Below are positions 48,778 through 59,506 of a stretch of DNA of 64,000 nucleotides, in pieces (within the stretch, counting starts at the first letter, position 1; each line of letters opens with the position of its first letter). Origin of the DNA: Volvariella volvacea V23 (lineage: Eukaryota; Basidiomycota; Agaricomycetes; Agaricales; Pluteaceae); NCBI GenBank assembly GCA_000349905.1, contig KB722754.1, forward strand, positions 564,824 to 628,823, written 5' to 3'. Position numbers and translations under genes: made by a program. Under the pieces are notes generated by a model, which saw only the letters and a program-made list of their open reading frames with translations, ran no database searches and was not told the origin of the DNA.

Positions 48778-49995
48778 ATGCCCAAGGTCAAGATTCAAAC
48801 GTCTTCTGGCACTGTAAACATCAACTACACTATTTCGACTCCGACATGCACATCTGCCAACAGTATAGACCCGAGTCTTCCTACGGTTATATTCATCCAT
48901 CCAGTTTACATCGCTCAGATAATTTACCAACGTGAGTCGAACTTCTTAAATGACATGATGACCTTGGGCTGAAAACATTATTAGCGCAGTTTGCGGATAG
49001 TCAGCTGCGACGCTTCAACTTGGTTGCTCTGGATAGTAGGGGTCATGGGGATACAGAAGGACCCGTACCCAATACCTTTGGTCGGGAAATGGCAGCCGAC
49101 GACATGGCAGCGTTCATGGTGAGTGGACTAACCTCAATCCTAAGCACTCGTGCTTAAAAATCAACCACCCTATACCCCACACTTAGGATGCTTTGAATCT
49201 ACCCCCATGCCACTTTGTTGGAACATCAATGGGTGCTTGTATATCGCTTCAGACAGCGGTATTCTACCCCCATAAAGTCCTTTCATTATTCATGATCTCA
49301 CCTCTACCAATCGAAGAGGTCAGTCAACAGTTGTTTGTGCTATCATTGACACTCACTCCATACACAGCCGGTGGATGTGCTGGAAGGACGCCAAGAAATT
49401 TATGACTGTTGGATTCAGGGGTTTGGAGATGGAGAGGTCATACATGAGGACGCCCTATTAGACGCCATCAGCGGAGCGCTGCAACTAGGTTTCAATGGCT
49501 CCCAATCGAGCATTGTCACGTCGTAAGTTCCCCGTCAGTTTCCATTTCTCCATTTGGCCAACCTCTTTTCACAGTCTAATCGCATGCACGTATCCTCGAG
49601 CACTAATAAATTGGGCGCCGGGAAAATTCGAAGAGCTCCACAGCGTGTCCGTCAAGTTCTTCAAGAACCGTAAACCGCATCCACCATCGCTTCTCCGGAG
49701 AATCCAATGCCCAGTCAACCTTATCCACTGCACAAACGATATCGCATATCCTTTATTCCACGTAGAGGTCTTGCGTGATCGGCTCCAGGGTGCAGATGTG
49801 GACGCCCAGATATCAATTGTAGAAGGTGCCAGCCATTTTGGCCACATTTCGCATGCGAGGGAGTGCGTCTTAAATTATTTGCCCACCCTAACCGCAACAA
49901 GAGTTGATGCTTTTGATTTGACAGGATCAACTCGTTGCTGTACGATTTCCTTACCAGAAAGTGTAAATGCACCCCCTCGGATCCACCAGGTTTAA
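48778..49995 (+). CDS. alpha/beta-hydrolase fold protein
   Basis: A generic alpha/beta-hydrolase with no signal peptide. The ATG at 48778 opens MPKVKIQTSSGTVNINYTIS. After short introns the core reads RRFNLVALDSRGHGDTEGPV, with the DSRGHG strand-4/turn motif. The nucleophile elbow is HFVGTSMGACISLQTA (G-x-S-x-G). The acid residue is likely in NLIHCTNDIAYPLFHVEV, and the His in EGASHFGHISHA. The C-terminal tail includes CCTISLPESVNAPPRIHQV, stop at 49993-49995. The triad looks complete, so an active esterase, lipase or lactonase is plausible, but the substrate cannot be inferred. The convergent neighbour (5-FTHF cyclo-ligase) ends 252 bp downstream. Confidence 0.82.
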
Positions 49996-50247
49996 TCATA
50001 TCACCGTTCGAGAAATTCCTGCTAAGTGTTGGTTGGGTAAAAGAGGAAATGGAGTCGGAAGACGAAGATTGCTTCTAAAAATTAGATCACGAGAGTATGT
50101 AACTTGCATCACGATACATTGGCTTTGACCTTGGCATGTAAAGAGACGGCATTTTTGTAAGTATACGTATATACCCATTGGATTCCATTGCACTGCTCTT
50201 TTAGTTAAAGTTTGCGGGACCGCGTGTGAACCAAGGTTTTGTATCGG

Positions 50248-51249
50248 TCATCGTGCGCTTGGGTAATCTGGTCTGGAGATCACCCCTTGAGGCGTTACGA
50301 TTAAGTCCATCTTCCAGTCATGTCCGCCGACAGGTACCTGACTAGCGTCCAGGACCTGATCTGCAAGAGCAAGTGCGACTAGTAGATTTTTCATATAAAA
50401 AAAAGGGTACATGAAAAGTCAGTGAAATGATGGGGGGGTGCGAGTTGAACCCACCTAGAAGTGGCCTAGAGCGATTTAGGGACGTGTATGAGGTGATAAA
50501 ACGGTCGTAAAAACCCTTTCCGTGTCCCAAGCGCGACATGGAACGGTCAAAGGCTACACCTGTGCCGTTGCGGAGCAAGTTGAGAATTTTAATTAATATT
50601 CCAGTTCATGGAGTGTGTATGACAAGGACGAGTACCGGGGACAAGTATCAAGTCCAGAGGCTCGCTCTTTTCATCCAGGGCTTTTGACAGATGATGAATA
50701 TTTAGCACAAGAACAATTAATCAGGTTCACCCTAAGCTGTGGGAAGGAACCACCTTACCGCTCGAACGCGCTCCTCCTTCCCACTGAAAATCTGGCTCCT
50801 TGATACCCCAAGTCCCGCTGGGCAGGGAGGCAAGATCCTCGGCGGAATATATCCTCAGAAAATCCATCTGCCCAGTCGACGCAGACGTGATTTTCGGTAC
50901 ATACATATTTTTACCTTTCATTCCAGGTCATGAGGCATGGGATGCCGTCTCTTGGCTAGAGCTTACCCAGTTTCAGGACCTCGGAAACGAGTTTACTGGT
51001 ATTGATTTCGCCTGTCGGCATGCTGAGGTAGCAGCTGATGCTTCTACTCCGATTGAATTCTGGCAGGGCGAGGACACGCTTCGTGACTGCCTGCGCTAAT
51101 TACCGGCGAGTCAACGAATTTGCCAGAATGACAGACATAGAATCACATTGCTCCGTGATGGCCTCTCCAGAGAGAGACTGCAATACGGCGGCCATGGACC
51201 TGCGAAGGGCCTTTTTCTGCGCAGTCAGACTCAAGGGGAGTGAAGTCAT
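50248..51249 (-). CDS. fau1: 5-formyltetrahydrofolate cyclo-ligase
   Basis: ATP-dependent conversion of 5-formyl-THF to 5,10-methenyl-THF, which returns folinate to the one-carbon pool; cytosolic or mitochondrial. The start ATG (51247-51249) opens MTSLPLSLTAQKKALRRSMA, containing the basic N-terminal helix. Then AVTKRVLALPEFNRSRSISC, YLSMPTGEINTSKLVSEVLK, GKNMYVPK, GQMDFLRIYSAEDLASLPSG, TWGIKEPDFQWEGG and DLILVPGVAFDRSMSRLGHG, KGFYDRFI. The last string is the signature motif (VPGxAFD...RLGxGKGxYD). The C-terminus has VALALADQVLDASQVPVGGH, DWKMDLIVTPQGVI, stop TGA at 50248-50250. Six exons; the intron after TEQ uses an inferred donor. The divergent PIG-P gene starts 306 bp away. Confidence 0.92.
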
Positions 51250-51555
51250 GTCCACAGCCGCTATTTCCGTCGTAATTTCCGTTATGACCGTTGTGCCAGA
51301 GGAGGCGGTGGCTCGAAGACGGGTATCCTTGATGGAGGCCTGGGAGGTGGAAATGAGTAGAATGAAAGATCACACGTCACATGGTGTGACAGCTTGAAGA
51401 TTCAAAAATTACAATTAATTAGCCTCTGCACCCACACTCTTGACGGGCCCGCTGAGGCTTGACAGATCGCTATAGGCTTCACAAAACCAATCCGCCTCAA
51501 GACATCTCTGATTTGCTTTTGAGTTTAATGTTCAGAGTCGCCATTTCTGCCCTCC
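51250..51555. promoter_or_regulatory. divergent promoter region, 5-FTHF cyclo-ligase / PIG-P
   Basis: About 306 bp between two head-to-head housekeeping genes. No TATA box was recognised for either direction. Confidence 0.4.
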
Positions 51556-52142
51556 ATGGCATCAACTGATCCGACCTCGCCAACCTCACCCATCTCGGTG
51601 TTTCCTCCCTTACCTCCACGCGAGTACCGCAGTCGCGCACCCGAGTTCTACGGTTTTGTAGCGTGGACCTCGACTTCCCTGCTTTTTGTAATATATCTCC
51701 TCTGGGCCCTGCTCCCAGACGATTACATCCATTACCTGGGGGTCCATTGGTACCCTAACCGGTGAGTTGCAGTCACAGCACCGAGGCAATACGCGCTAAT
51801 CCACCTGAGTTAACAGCGAATGGTCTATTTTGGTACCGGCATGGACTACAGTCCTCATCATGACAACTTACATCATCTATTCTTCTATGGCAATCGCGGC
51901 CACCCCTAGTTTCTCTGACATGACAACTATAACAGGTTGGCGGCACGGCGACATCTGTTTCGCGTACTCCTGTAACTTATGAGGTCATTCGCTTCGCAGA
52001 TCTGAAAGCCCAAATCCCGTCGGCGGGTATGCCCAACCCTTTTCTCGAATCAGCACGGCCCAATTTCATCCCTAAATCATATGACATTCCCATCGGAGTG
52101 GTAAATCGTGTAGTCTATAGGACTCGACCAACGGCAAGGTAA
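51556..52142 (+). CDS. gpi19: PIG-P subunit of GPI-GlcNAc transferase
   Basis: A small ER membrane subunit of the GPI-N-acetylglucosaminyltransferase that makes the first GPI-anchor intermediate. Three exons (51556-51761, 51817-51935, 52000-52142) give 155 residues. A Thr/Ser/Pro-rich N-terminus is followed by the PIG-P domain: APEFYGFVAWTSTSLLFVIY, LLWALLPDDYIHYLGVHWYP, NREWSILVPAWTTVLIMTTY. Two hydrophobic helices are separated by the conserved Y-x-x-x-x-W-Y-P-x-R-x-W loop. The C-terminus has DIPIGVVNRVVYRTRP, like other PIG-P proteins. Size and topology agree with the family. Confidence 0.93.
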
Positions 52143-52641
52143 AATCTCAGCGGTGGGATGGCTAGCTCTCCGATCATTCATAGTCGAAGCTGTTGTGTTG
52201 TCAATTACTCTGTACTGCATGGCATCGGGGTAGGGTTTTCTTCCATACCCATAAGGATATTGAATGCTTGGTGACTTGAAGCCTTGCAACCCGCACAACC
52301 CGATAGGACAATAAAATCCTGATTTATTGTCATGTCCGAAACCATGAAAGCACAACAACAAAGGTGTGACACAATCAAGTGCAATACAGAGTAAGGAAAT
52401 ACAATGAACCACAAAGCAAGTAGACAGTGTTGAGAGTTCGTGAAAGCAAAAGTAATGTAAGATTTATACAGCAAAGATGAAGACGGTAGCAAGACAATAC
52501 CAAGACAACAGCCTACTCTTTCAACGTATGGCCAGAGTGTGGCCATGGGCGGGTCATGATCGTAAAAGGCGCGTTGGACCTCTAACGAGTAGAGTGCAAA
52601 TTCCACGATTTAAGGTGTGGATTGAGGGCTTGGAAGCAATG
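52143..52641. other. intergenic region between convergent genes
   Basis: About 500 bp. A 133-codon minus-strand frame (52205-52606) is rich in hydrophobic and Cys residues but has no family match or intron support. It probably consists of 3' UTRs. Confidence 0.4.
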
Positions 52642-54169
52642 TCAGCAACCTATTCGCAGTATCGGTAGAGTAAACGATTCTAACCTGGGTGCTCTCTCAC
52701 TCTCGATCTCGTCATCGGAGGACTCGGGATCAGAGATGGATCGAAGGGCGCTAGCATTGGAACGACTGGTCAGGCTTACAGGCACCGGAATCCACCTAAG
52801 CTTGTGGTGTCTACTAATATCTTGGTTCGCCTCCGCTGCAAGCACAAAGGGCTCATGGAAATCGACCTGAAAGGAAGGACCAGGAGGGACTGGGGGCGGG
52901 ATCGCATTTGGACCATGGGTACGAAGATGCCTTTTCGCATTCGAACGAACAGCAAAAGCCCTCGCACACCCCGGGAAAACGCAATGGAACGCTGCGGTAT
53001 GGTAAGACGGGATCTCCTAAACATGAATAGGAAAAGAAAGAGCCTCACGTTTCAAGTTATAATGGGTGTTCATATGGGTCTGTAAACCACTTGGTCTTAG
53101 GACGGATCAGACGTTGGACCATGAGCCGATGTCATGGGACGCACCGAGGGAATGTCTTTTGACACACTGTGCATGGGTGCATCTTGGGTTTCTTGACCTT
53201 CTTCGGCTTTGTCGTTGGCTGGGTGGTGCCTGAGCGGGAATTCTTGGGCGGCGGGGTGCGCTCAGGCGATGCAGCAGAGTGTGAATCTGTCTCGGAAACA
53301 GCCCTAGACTGGCTTTGTGGTGGCTCTTGAGTAGCAGGCCGTTTTGGTTGAGACGGCTTGCATTCGAGAGCAGTACTCAGGGAAGTGTTCTTCCAAGCTG
53401 AGTCTTTACTCATGGGAATCGAGGATACCCCAGCAGGATGTGCTGGAGGCGTATAGCTAGACGATCGTACTGACTGTACTTGACTGCCGCTGGGGGGTGA
53501 TGCAGAAGTCGATAGGTCGTAGCGATGGTTTTGGGAGGACATAGGATGAGCTGACGGTATTGACGCATTAGAGTGTTCCGCTGAAGCAGGACGTGCACCG
53601 TCATGTGAAAATGGATGTCCATGACCAACTGCGTGGATCGGGTTGTAGTTGTGCGCCATCCCATTTACTAAGTGAGCATCGTACGGAGCATGATGGGGAG
53701 AAGGGGAGTACCCCACCACCGTGCAGGGTGGCAAGTGGATTACGCGCGATGGAGGAGCAAACATAGGATGAGGGGGCAGATGGTCAGTGAAAGTCTCGCT
53801 CAGTCGCTCATGCTGTTGAGTGGGCATGTTTGGCATAAGCTCCCGCGACGCATGACTTCCCTGCTCAGGGAGATTGAGGCGTGTGCCATGGATGGATTCG
53901 GCAGCAACGTGATTTCCATAGGGTGGCTCCTGTTGGTGCTGGGGTAAGGGGTGATAATGGCTCTCTGTGGCCATGTGGGCATCTGGATAAGCTGCTGCAT
54001 GAGAGAGCTGAGGATGTTGGGTGAAGGTGTAGTCCATGCTGGCATGGTCGTGCCGGTAGGGCCGTGGTGCGGCATAGTGGACGTCGGGAGGCCCGGTGGG
54101 GTCGTTGGCGGGGTCATTGGGGGATGGGAGAGGCAGGTGGGGATGGCTGTGGCCATTATCTGGGTCCAT
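52642..54169 (-). CDS. C2H2 zinc-finger transcription factor
   Basis: The start ATG (54167-54169) opens MDPDNGHSHPHLPLPSPNDP, followed by about 300 residues of low-complexity Pro/His/Ser sequence, likely activation or disordered region. A basic stretch (KPKKVKKPKMH) then leads to two C2H2 fingers: HPCTVCQKTFPRPSGLQTHM-NTH (over an intron) and FHCVFPGCARAFAVRSNAKR-HLRTH, linked by YNLKP. Both fingers have complete Cys2His2 ligands. The tail includes PPPVPPGPSFQVDFHEP and an acidic Ser-rich stretch (SDPESSDDEIESERAPRLES) before the stop at 52642. A nuclear DNA-binding regulator is expected. The paired-finger arrangement resembles fungal FlbC/Msn-like regulators, but no ortholog can be named. 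Confidence 0.82.
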
Positions 54170-55219
54170 CTGGATAAAGGATCGACGGGACAGGTTGAAA
54201 ACAGCAAGGAGGAGCTATACATGGGGTCGCTGTTAAGGAGGATCTCGTCATAGTAAGGAAGGGGATGACTTACTAAGAAAGCCTAACGGGAAGAGGAATG
54301 ACGCGTCAAGAAGAAATGGAAGAGTGTCTCGAGCGAAAAGGCCGTTGGATGCCAGTTGATCCCTTCTTATGTTGTTTGTTTTTATCGTCAGCCTCCATCA
54401 GACGAATAAAGACCCACAATGCGGCCAACACCATCACCAGAGTTCTGTAACGACGCTTGGCCGTGCTAAGGGCACAAATAGGAATAATGACCTTGACAAG
54501 GCGAGACACGCTTCATGCTACCTTGTCACTGCAGATCCCAAGAAGCTGACCAAGACCCACGACTTCGCATCCAACGCACTGTGCTCCAGCCGCCACCAGG
54601 GCTGCTCAGGGAAGGCTACTAGGATTAAATGAATAGGCAATAATAGTGACGGTCCGCGTTTACCTTGCAATTCATGTACGTCACGCCAGCCAGGCCCTCG
54701 AGCGGTTACCGAACGCTGTCCATATTTGCCATACATTCATTTGGGGCTCACCAGCACAACGTGGTCTTCAAACTCCGCGAACATCACCCCAGCGGCGTTT
54801 TGCGATCAACCGAGCCTAGTGCCTGACAGACCCAATAGAAGCTGTCCGCTTTTGCTCAGAGGGTTCCCCACAGCTTAGGTCGTTTCATTTCACCATATCT
54901 ATGCGACGAGCCCATGCAGTATCGCATGCCCTTCCACTCTTCAAACTTGCACCGTACCCTGTCGCCATCCACTCGTTGTGTGTGTGCTCGAAAGGCTACA
55001 TCTATTCTCCACTAGCTATACCTGGAACAATAGCGAAATAATTTACACTGATTCGGGTATCACACTTTGGGCATCACTAACTGAAACATCCAGGGACATG
55101 AGGGGATGTACAGACATTGTTGGGCCACGCATTTTTGCAAGGCCACAACGCTTGGGAATGGGGAATAGCAGAGGCTCCGCAGAAGCCCGAGTCCTGTCCG
55201 TCTAGAGTCATCCAATAAT
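54170..55219. other. intergenic region upstream of the zinc-finger gene
   Basis: About 1.05 kb between the zinc-finger start and the EXO1 stop. No recognised gene. It should contain the zinc-finger promoter, whose size suggests a regulated gene. Confidence 0.45.
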
Positions 55220-57840
55220 TTATCTAGGGGTTCCGGTACTTTGATTTGTTTCAAGGAAATCGAGGCTTCTTCGACTATGCGCTAGGGTATTTCTTGTCAG
55301 GGTTCTCGCACTGGGTTTAGAGGGTGCTGACGGGGGTGTATGCAAATGCAGAGGTGGGTTACGTGCCCTGTGTCGCCCTGCTGGGGTAACGTTTGTTTCC
55401 CGTCGCTTTAGCATTGGGGTTTGACTTTTGCTCAGGGCCCATTTGTCTCGCCAGCCACTTGCAACGGCTTCGCGCCGTAACGTCAAGGCTCGTCCCTCCC
55501 TTTCCTCGGGGTCGTCCAGGTCGCTGTCATCGCCAGATATGTCCTCGACATCGGCTGGAGTTGCAGGCGTAGGGGGTGTTAAGGAGGATGAAGATTGTGA
55601 AATGGAAGTAGGTTGCGTGTCGAGCTCCTCTGGCACATCGGATTCATCTCCGAAGCAGTCTCGCAAATCGGCATTTACCACTGATCCTTGGAGGGATTCA
55701 TGTCGACATAGTGGGTGTGAGTGTGCATTCTCGTTGACAGCGGCCCGAGTTCTGACACGAGAAGGGGACAATGATCTCGACCGTAGGCTACAGGGCCGAG
55801 GCACGAATTGTGCCGCTTTCTGCGGTTTGGCCGCTGATGGAGGACTGGATATGTTGTCAACGGCAAACTCTAGTTCCTCTGGGTCGTCAACCCTCTTTGC
55901 ACTCCGCTCTGGCCGGCGGCGCTTGGGTGTACGCCCATCCCTCGGTGGCGATGATAAACCCTGGACATCTCCATCATCTGTAAAAGCCGGGGAAATGTAT
56001 CCATCCTCTTGCTCCACAGTGAAACTATCAAAGGGTTCAAGGGACTCCTCAAGATCGGGTATCTCCTCCGCTTGTGCCACTATGGACACATCATCCGGAT
56101 CCTCTATGAGTTCGATGGCATCCGGACTATCATCATCGCTATCATCCACCAAAATAACCTCTTTGTCTCTGCGTGGGTGTGAGGTTGCAGGGGTTGATTC
56201 TCCAGCGGTATTTTCGCTTGATGATTGCATGCGAGTGAAGAATTTAGACTGCGTAAGCTTTGGTGTTGTTTTTGTCGGAGGCTGCTTTCTGAGCGCCATG
56301 TCGTGATCCATCACCTCTGCCAGTGTTCTTTTCCCGCTTGCTTTACCAGTGGTGGTTTGCGACTTTGACGATGCAAGAGAAAACCCAGCCCGTTTTGCGT
56401 GAGGGATGACGGCATTCGGACCTAATATAACTGTTAGAGATAATCAACATTTAATATCCAAGTCCTATGGCTCACCAAAAAAATCGAGAAGACCTCCACT
56501 CTGAGGCTTTTGTGGTGCCTTCCCCTTTTCTTTGGCTACGGTAGTTTGATTTTGAAGACCAGGAAGCGGACGAAGTACTCGGGGTTGGAAGCTGGGATTG
56601 ATATCCTTCATGGGTAATAGGCTTGTAGGGTCAATGTCACCAACAGCGATGCCTGTGGCCGTGGCTTTGTCCAACTCACTGACGGTGTTATGAGCGTCAC
56701 GGACTTGCCACTTATGGAGAGGATACACACCTACCCACATATTGGTCATCTTCATCCGTCCAGGGACCTTTGATCTCTGTTAGGTGTACGAGTCTGCCTT
56801 TGCTGGGGTCGTACACTCGCTGGTGTTGAAAGCACTTTTCCGCCAATCTGAACTTGTCCGCATATCCAACAGGTACCGATTTCTTTCCTTCTAGATTCAA
56901 CACGCGGATAACTTGATCAACCGTTTTCCATTTGCGTAACAGGTTACAGGCCGTCTTCAACCCCACCCCAGGAATACTTGGCAAATAGTCGCACCCACTT
57001 AGAATGGCCATAGCCCTGAACTGAACGTCTGACCAGCCAACTAAGGATATGGAATTGGCGTCGTTCATGGATGCTGTGACAGATGAAAAGTTGTTCCTTG
57101 AGATAGACACGACAGTATTGGTTGCCGCATCCAACTTGAACAGCACATTACGACAACCGAATACCAGCAAATCGGAGTCCTCCGTGAGGACAGCATCAAC
57201 CAGGCCCATTCGCTCGAGGTACGCAAGTTGTGCATCAGCCTCGTATGGTGCAACAACGTAAGCCACATTTTCTGCTTTCAACGCCTGATCGGTCCCCACA
57301 TCAAAAAGTTACTACGGCAGACGGGTGTAACAACACACCTTGATCAACTGGTAGGCCATCTGGGGTGTCACGTCCACGCATTTGACATAGTACTCTCTTG
57401 CCTGGCTGTGCTTTCCTTGCGACGTGAGCAGCTTTCCGCGTGTAAGGTTTTCTTCACGCTTCTGTTTCCGATCGGACTCAGTCCCTTGTTTAGCTGGGAG
57501 CGGGCCACCGTCAAACACAATGTATGGCTCTATGTTGTGATGGCGTAAAAGCCGGATGCGATGCATCGCATAGTCGACATACCTACAGAGAGTTCAGCAT
57601 CACAATGAGGCAAGGATTACTTGATGGCAAACGCCGGTGCACCGAACGTCGCGGAAAGCCAAAGTACGGTGCGACTTACTTATGAGTTTGTTTCCCCAAT
57701 GCTAATTCAGTGGCACACGCATATGTGCCTTTATGCAGCCATACATACGCGTCGACGCCAATCGTTTGTCCTCTGAATTCCGAGAGGTGCTTGGTGACCT
57801 GGATGCATTTCAGAGCTGGAAGTAATCCCGAAATACCCAT
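55220..57840 (-). CDS. exo1: exonuclease 1 (mismatch repair and end resection)
   Basis: A Rad2/XPG-family 5'-3' exonuclease and flap endonuclease, recruited by MSH2-MSH6 and MLH1 in mismatch repair and used in double-strand-break resection. The ATG at 57838-57840 opens MGISGLLPALKCIQVTKHLS, then the N-region GQTIGVDAYVWLHKGTYACA, YVDYAMHRIRLLRHHNIEPY and IVFDGGPLPAK. The I-region reads VAYVVAPYEADAQLAYLERM, GLVDAVLTEDSDLLVFGCRN, and the helix-two-turn-helix SGCDYLPSIPGVGLKTACNL. Acidic metal ligands are therefore present in order. The C-terminal half is disordered, with LTQSKFFTRMQ and acidic Ser clusters. The stop TAA is at 55220-55222. Two CGCGAAAA motifs lie 69-124 bp upstream. An antisense long frame (55428-56306 plus) is a shadow. 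Confidence 0.95.
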
Positions 57841-57908
57841 CCGTCGATGTCGAAATAGACGTAGAAGATGAAATGATGGAAACCACAAAGCATATGAGAG
57901 CTTTGGGT

Positions 57909-57964
57909 CGCGAAAACATTCCCAAGGGGAGTGTCCCTGTTGACGTCAAAGAACGGCGCGAAAA
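57909..57964. promoter_or_regulatory. two CGCGAAAA (SCB/E2F-like) motifs upstream of exo1
   Basis: CGCGAAAA occurs at 57909-57916 and again at 57957-57964, both on the plus strand, 69-76 and 117-124 bp upstream of the exo1 ATG. The flanks also match (TCGCGAAAACA and GCGCGAAAACA). CRCGAAA is the yeast SBF site, and GGCGCGAAA resembles an E2F site. G1/S control is inferred. Confidence 0.5.
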
Positions 57965-58116
57965 CAAGTGCCAACAACACGCCTGTCACGGGATGACGGT
58001 CACAGCAGGCCCTCCTAGATACGCCAGCAATCGCGATGTGATACGGTATGGGCAGAGAACGGGCAAGTAAGATACACTGGTGTACATGGAGCAATACACA
58101 ACATAGTGGCGCTAAA

Positions 58117-59145
58117 TTAACGTATAACACATTGAGCCCAACGTCCGATCCAATATCGGCAGACTGACTTTCGAAGAGCCAGGTCATCTTTGCTCAGTCC
58201 TGAAACAGGTAAACTACCGAGCCACTCCTTATCTTGTTTGGTGGCGGTCCATTCTTCAAGCCTTATCCCAGCTTTTGTGGCCTTCTGTACGAAGTTATCG
58301 CAAACATGCGGTTGGGTGTAGTTTCCGGCCTGTACAGATAGTGAATAAGGGCTTCATACTGTCAAGAGTGCTTATTTACTGATATGTGAGCCCGGGATGT
58401 TGCCCTTCGTGATAGCAGACTTGTCAGAGAGCGTATTAGTACGTCGTGCGAATCGTTGAAATGCAAGAGGTCGGAAAGAATAACGATGTCGTATCCAGAT
58501 GAGTTCGGCGTCAGTTCGCTAAATTGCTTACGGTTAGTTCGACAGAAGCTCTGCGTTGAAGCAGTAATACCGTAGCTTCCGTGTATCCTGGCCCCATTCA
58601 TAGCCTAAGCCTGTCACCTGGCACGATTCAGATACTGATGACCGATTATCCTCTATATTCCGTTGTAAGTTGCTCAGGATAGTCTCGTCAGGATAGTCTG
58701 TAATGACCACCAATGATGGGGGCTTATCTATTGTGGAGAGCAGTAGTGATGGCAAGCCAGCACCCGCTCCAAGTTCTATCACTAGGAAATGGTCAGTAGG
58801 TATTTATAGAATGTATTTGCAATATCTTACCTGTACGGGTGTGGGCATCTAAGAGGTTTCGCTCAATCCTTTCAGCCAAGAACAGGGCCGGGGAGAATAG
58901 ATGATCTGCGAGCAGGGTATTTGCCTTCAAAAACTCAAATCTCAGCCAGGGACAACGAAGGTGGGTTTCCCAACCTTCCCTTCCTGCTACGCATCAGCGC
59001 AAACCCTTGACTCGAGGAGGCATCGTTTCCTGACCTTGCGAGCGATTGAAAGCTTAAGGGGTCCATAAGTTACATTTGCTTCGTCTTTGATGGGATCCTC
59101 CCCTAAGAAGGATAAAGACTCTTGCAATATATCCTCTGCGCTCAT
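58117..59145 (-). CDS. EFM7/nicotinamide-N-methyltransferase-like SAM methyltransferase
   Basis: A seven-beta-strand SAM-dependent methyltransferase of the Efm7 (Nnt1) type, which in yeast modifies the N-terminus and Lys3 of eEF1A. The ATG at 59143-59145 opens MSAEDILQESLSFLGEDPIK and then NVTYGPLKLSIARK. Next exons give EGWETHLRCPWLRFEFLKAN, TLLADHLFSPALFLAERIER and motif I, VIELGAGAGLPSLLLSTI. Then VVITDYPDETILSNLQRNIE, GLGYEWGQD and YDIVILSDLLHFNDSHDVLI (post-I and motif-IV regions). The C-terminus has HVCDNFVQKATKAGIRLEEW and YWIGRWAQCVIR, stop TAA at 58117-58119. The substrate is inferred only from the family. The ATG at 58782 is not a start. It is divergent from MSH6 by 361 bp and ends 276 bp before the EXO1 start. 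Confidence 0.8.
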
Positions 59146-59506
59146 GGATTTGCCTCTCAGATACACGGATATAACTAGTGTGGGTCCAGATTAAGGGTGA
59201 CGACGATACAGCTCTAATATGAGGTCACTAACCTGGATCGACTAAATGATAATTTTGGGTGATGCGCCTTGCGATTAGAGTGCGACAGCTACCCCCTGGA
59301 TAGACCAGACAGAGAATCGGGATAATCGAGTCCCAGAGCGCAAACGGGTGTAGGCGTCGCGGCCTCTCAATTGGACGCCAAAAGTGCTGATTGGCGGACC
59401 TCGCTCCAATATAATTATATTGACCGCCGAAACCAAACAAGCACCAACGCGTTAACCAGACGGAACCTTTCTCTTACACCCATTCCAAACGTAATACCTG
59501 CCCACC
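59146..59506. promoter_or_regulatory. divergent promoter region, EFM7-like / msh6
   Basis: 361 bp between head-to-head starts. It contains an MCB hexamer (ACGCGT at 59447-59452) 55-60 bp before the msh6 ATG, inside caacgcgttaac, and an AT-rich tataattatat near 59410-59420. Confidence 0.5.
59447..59452. promoter_or_regulatory. MCB hexamer ACGCGT upstream of msh6
   Basis: Palindromic ACGCGT, the MBF-binding core, 55-60 bp upstream of the msh6 ATG. A single hexamer is expected by chance about every 4 kb, so this rests on position. Confidence 0.4.

Noticed and set aside
50400..50460. T-loop-like GGGTTCAACTC on the minus strand
   Set aside because: No cloverleaf can be formed and it is inside a cyclo-ligase intron.
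55428..56306. 292-codon plus-strand frame rich in Ser
   Set aside because: It is the reverse shadow of the low-complexity tail of exo1.
58780..58782. ATG-like start of a short methyltransferase
   Set aside because: The codon is internal: the exon continues from HTRT with VIELGAG, and a better start exists at 59145.
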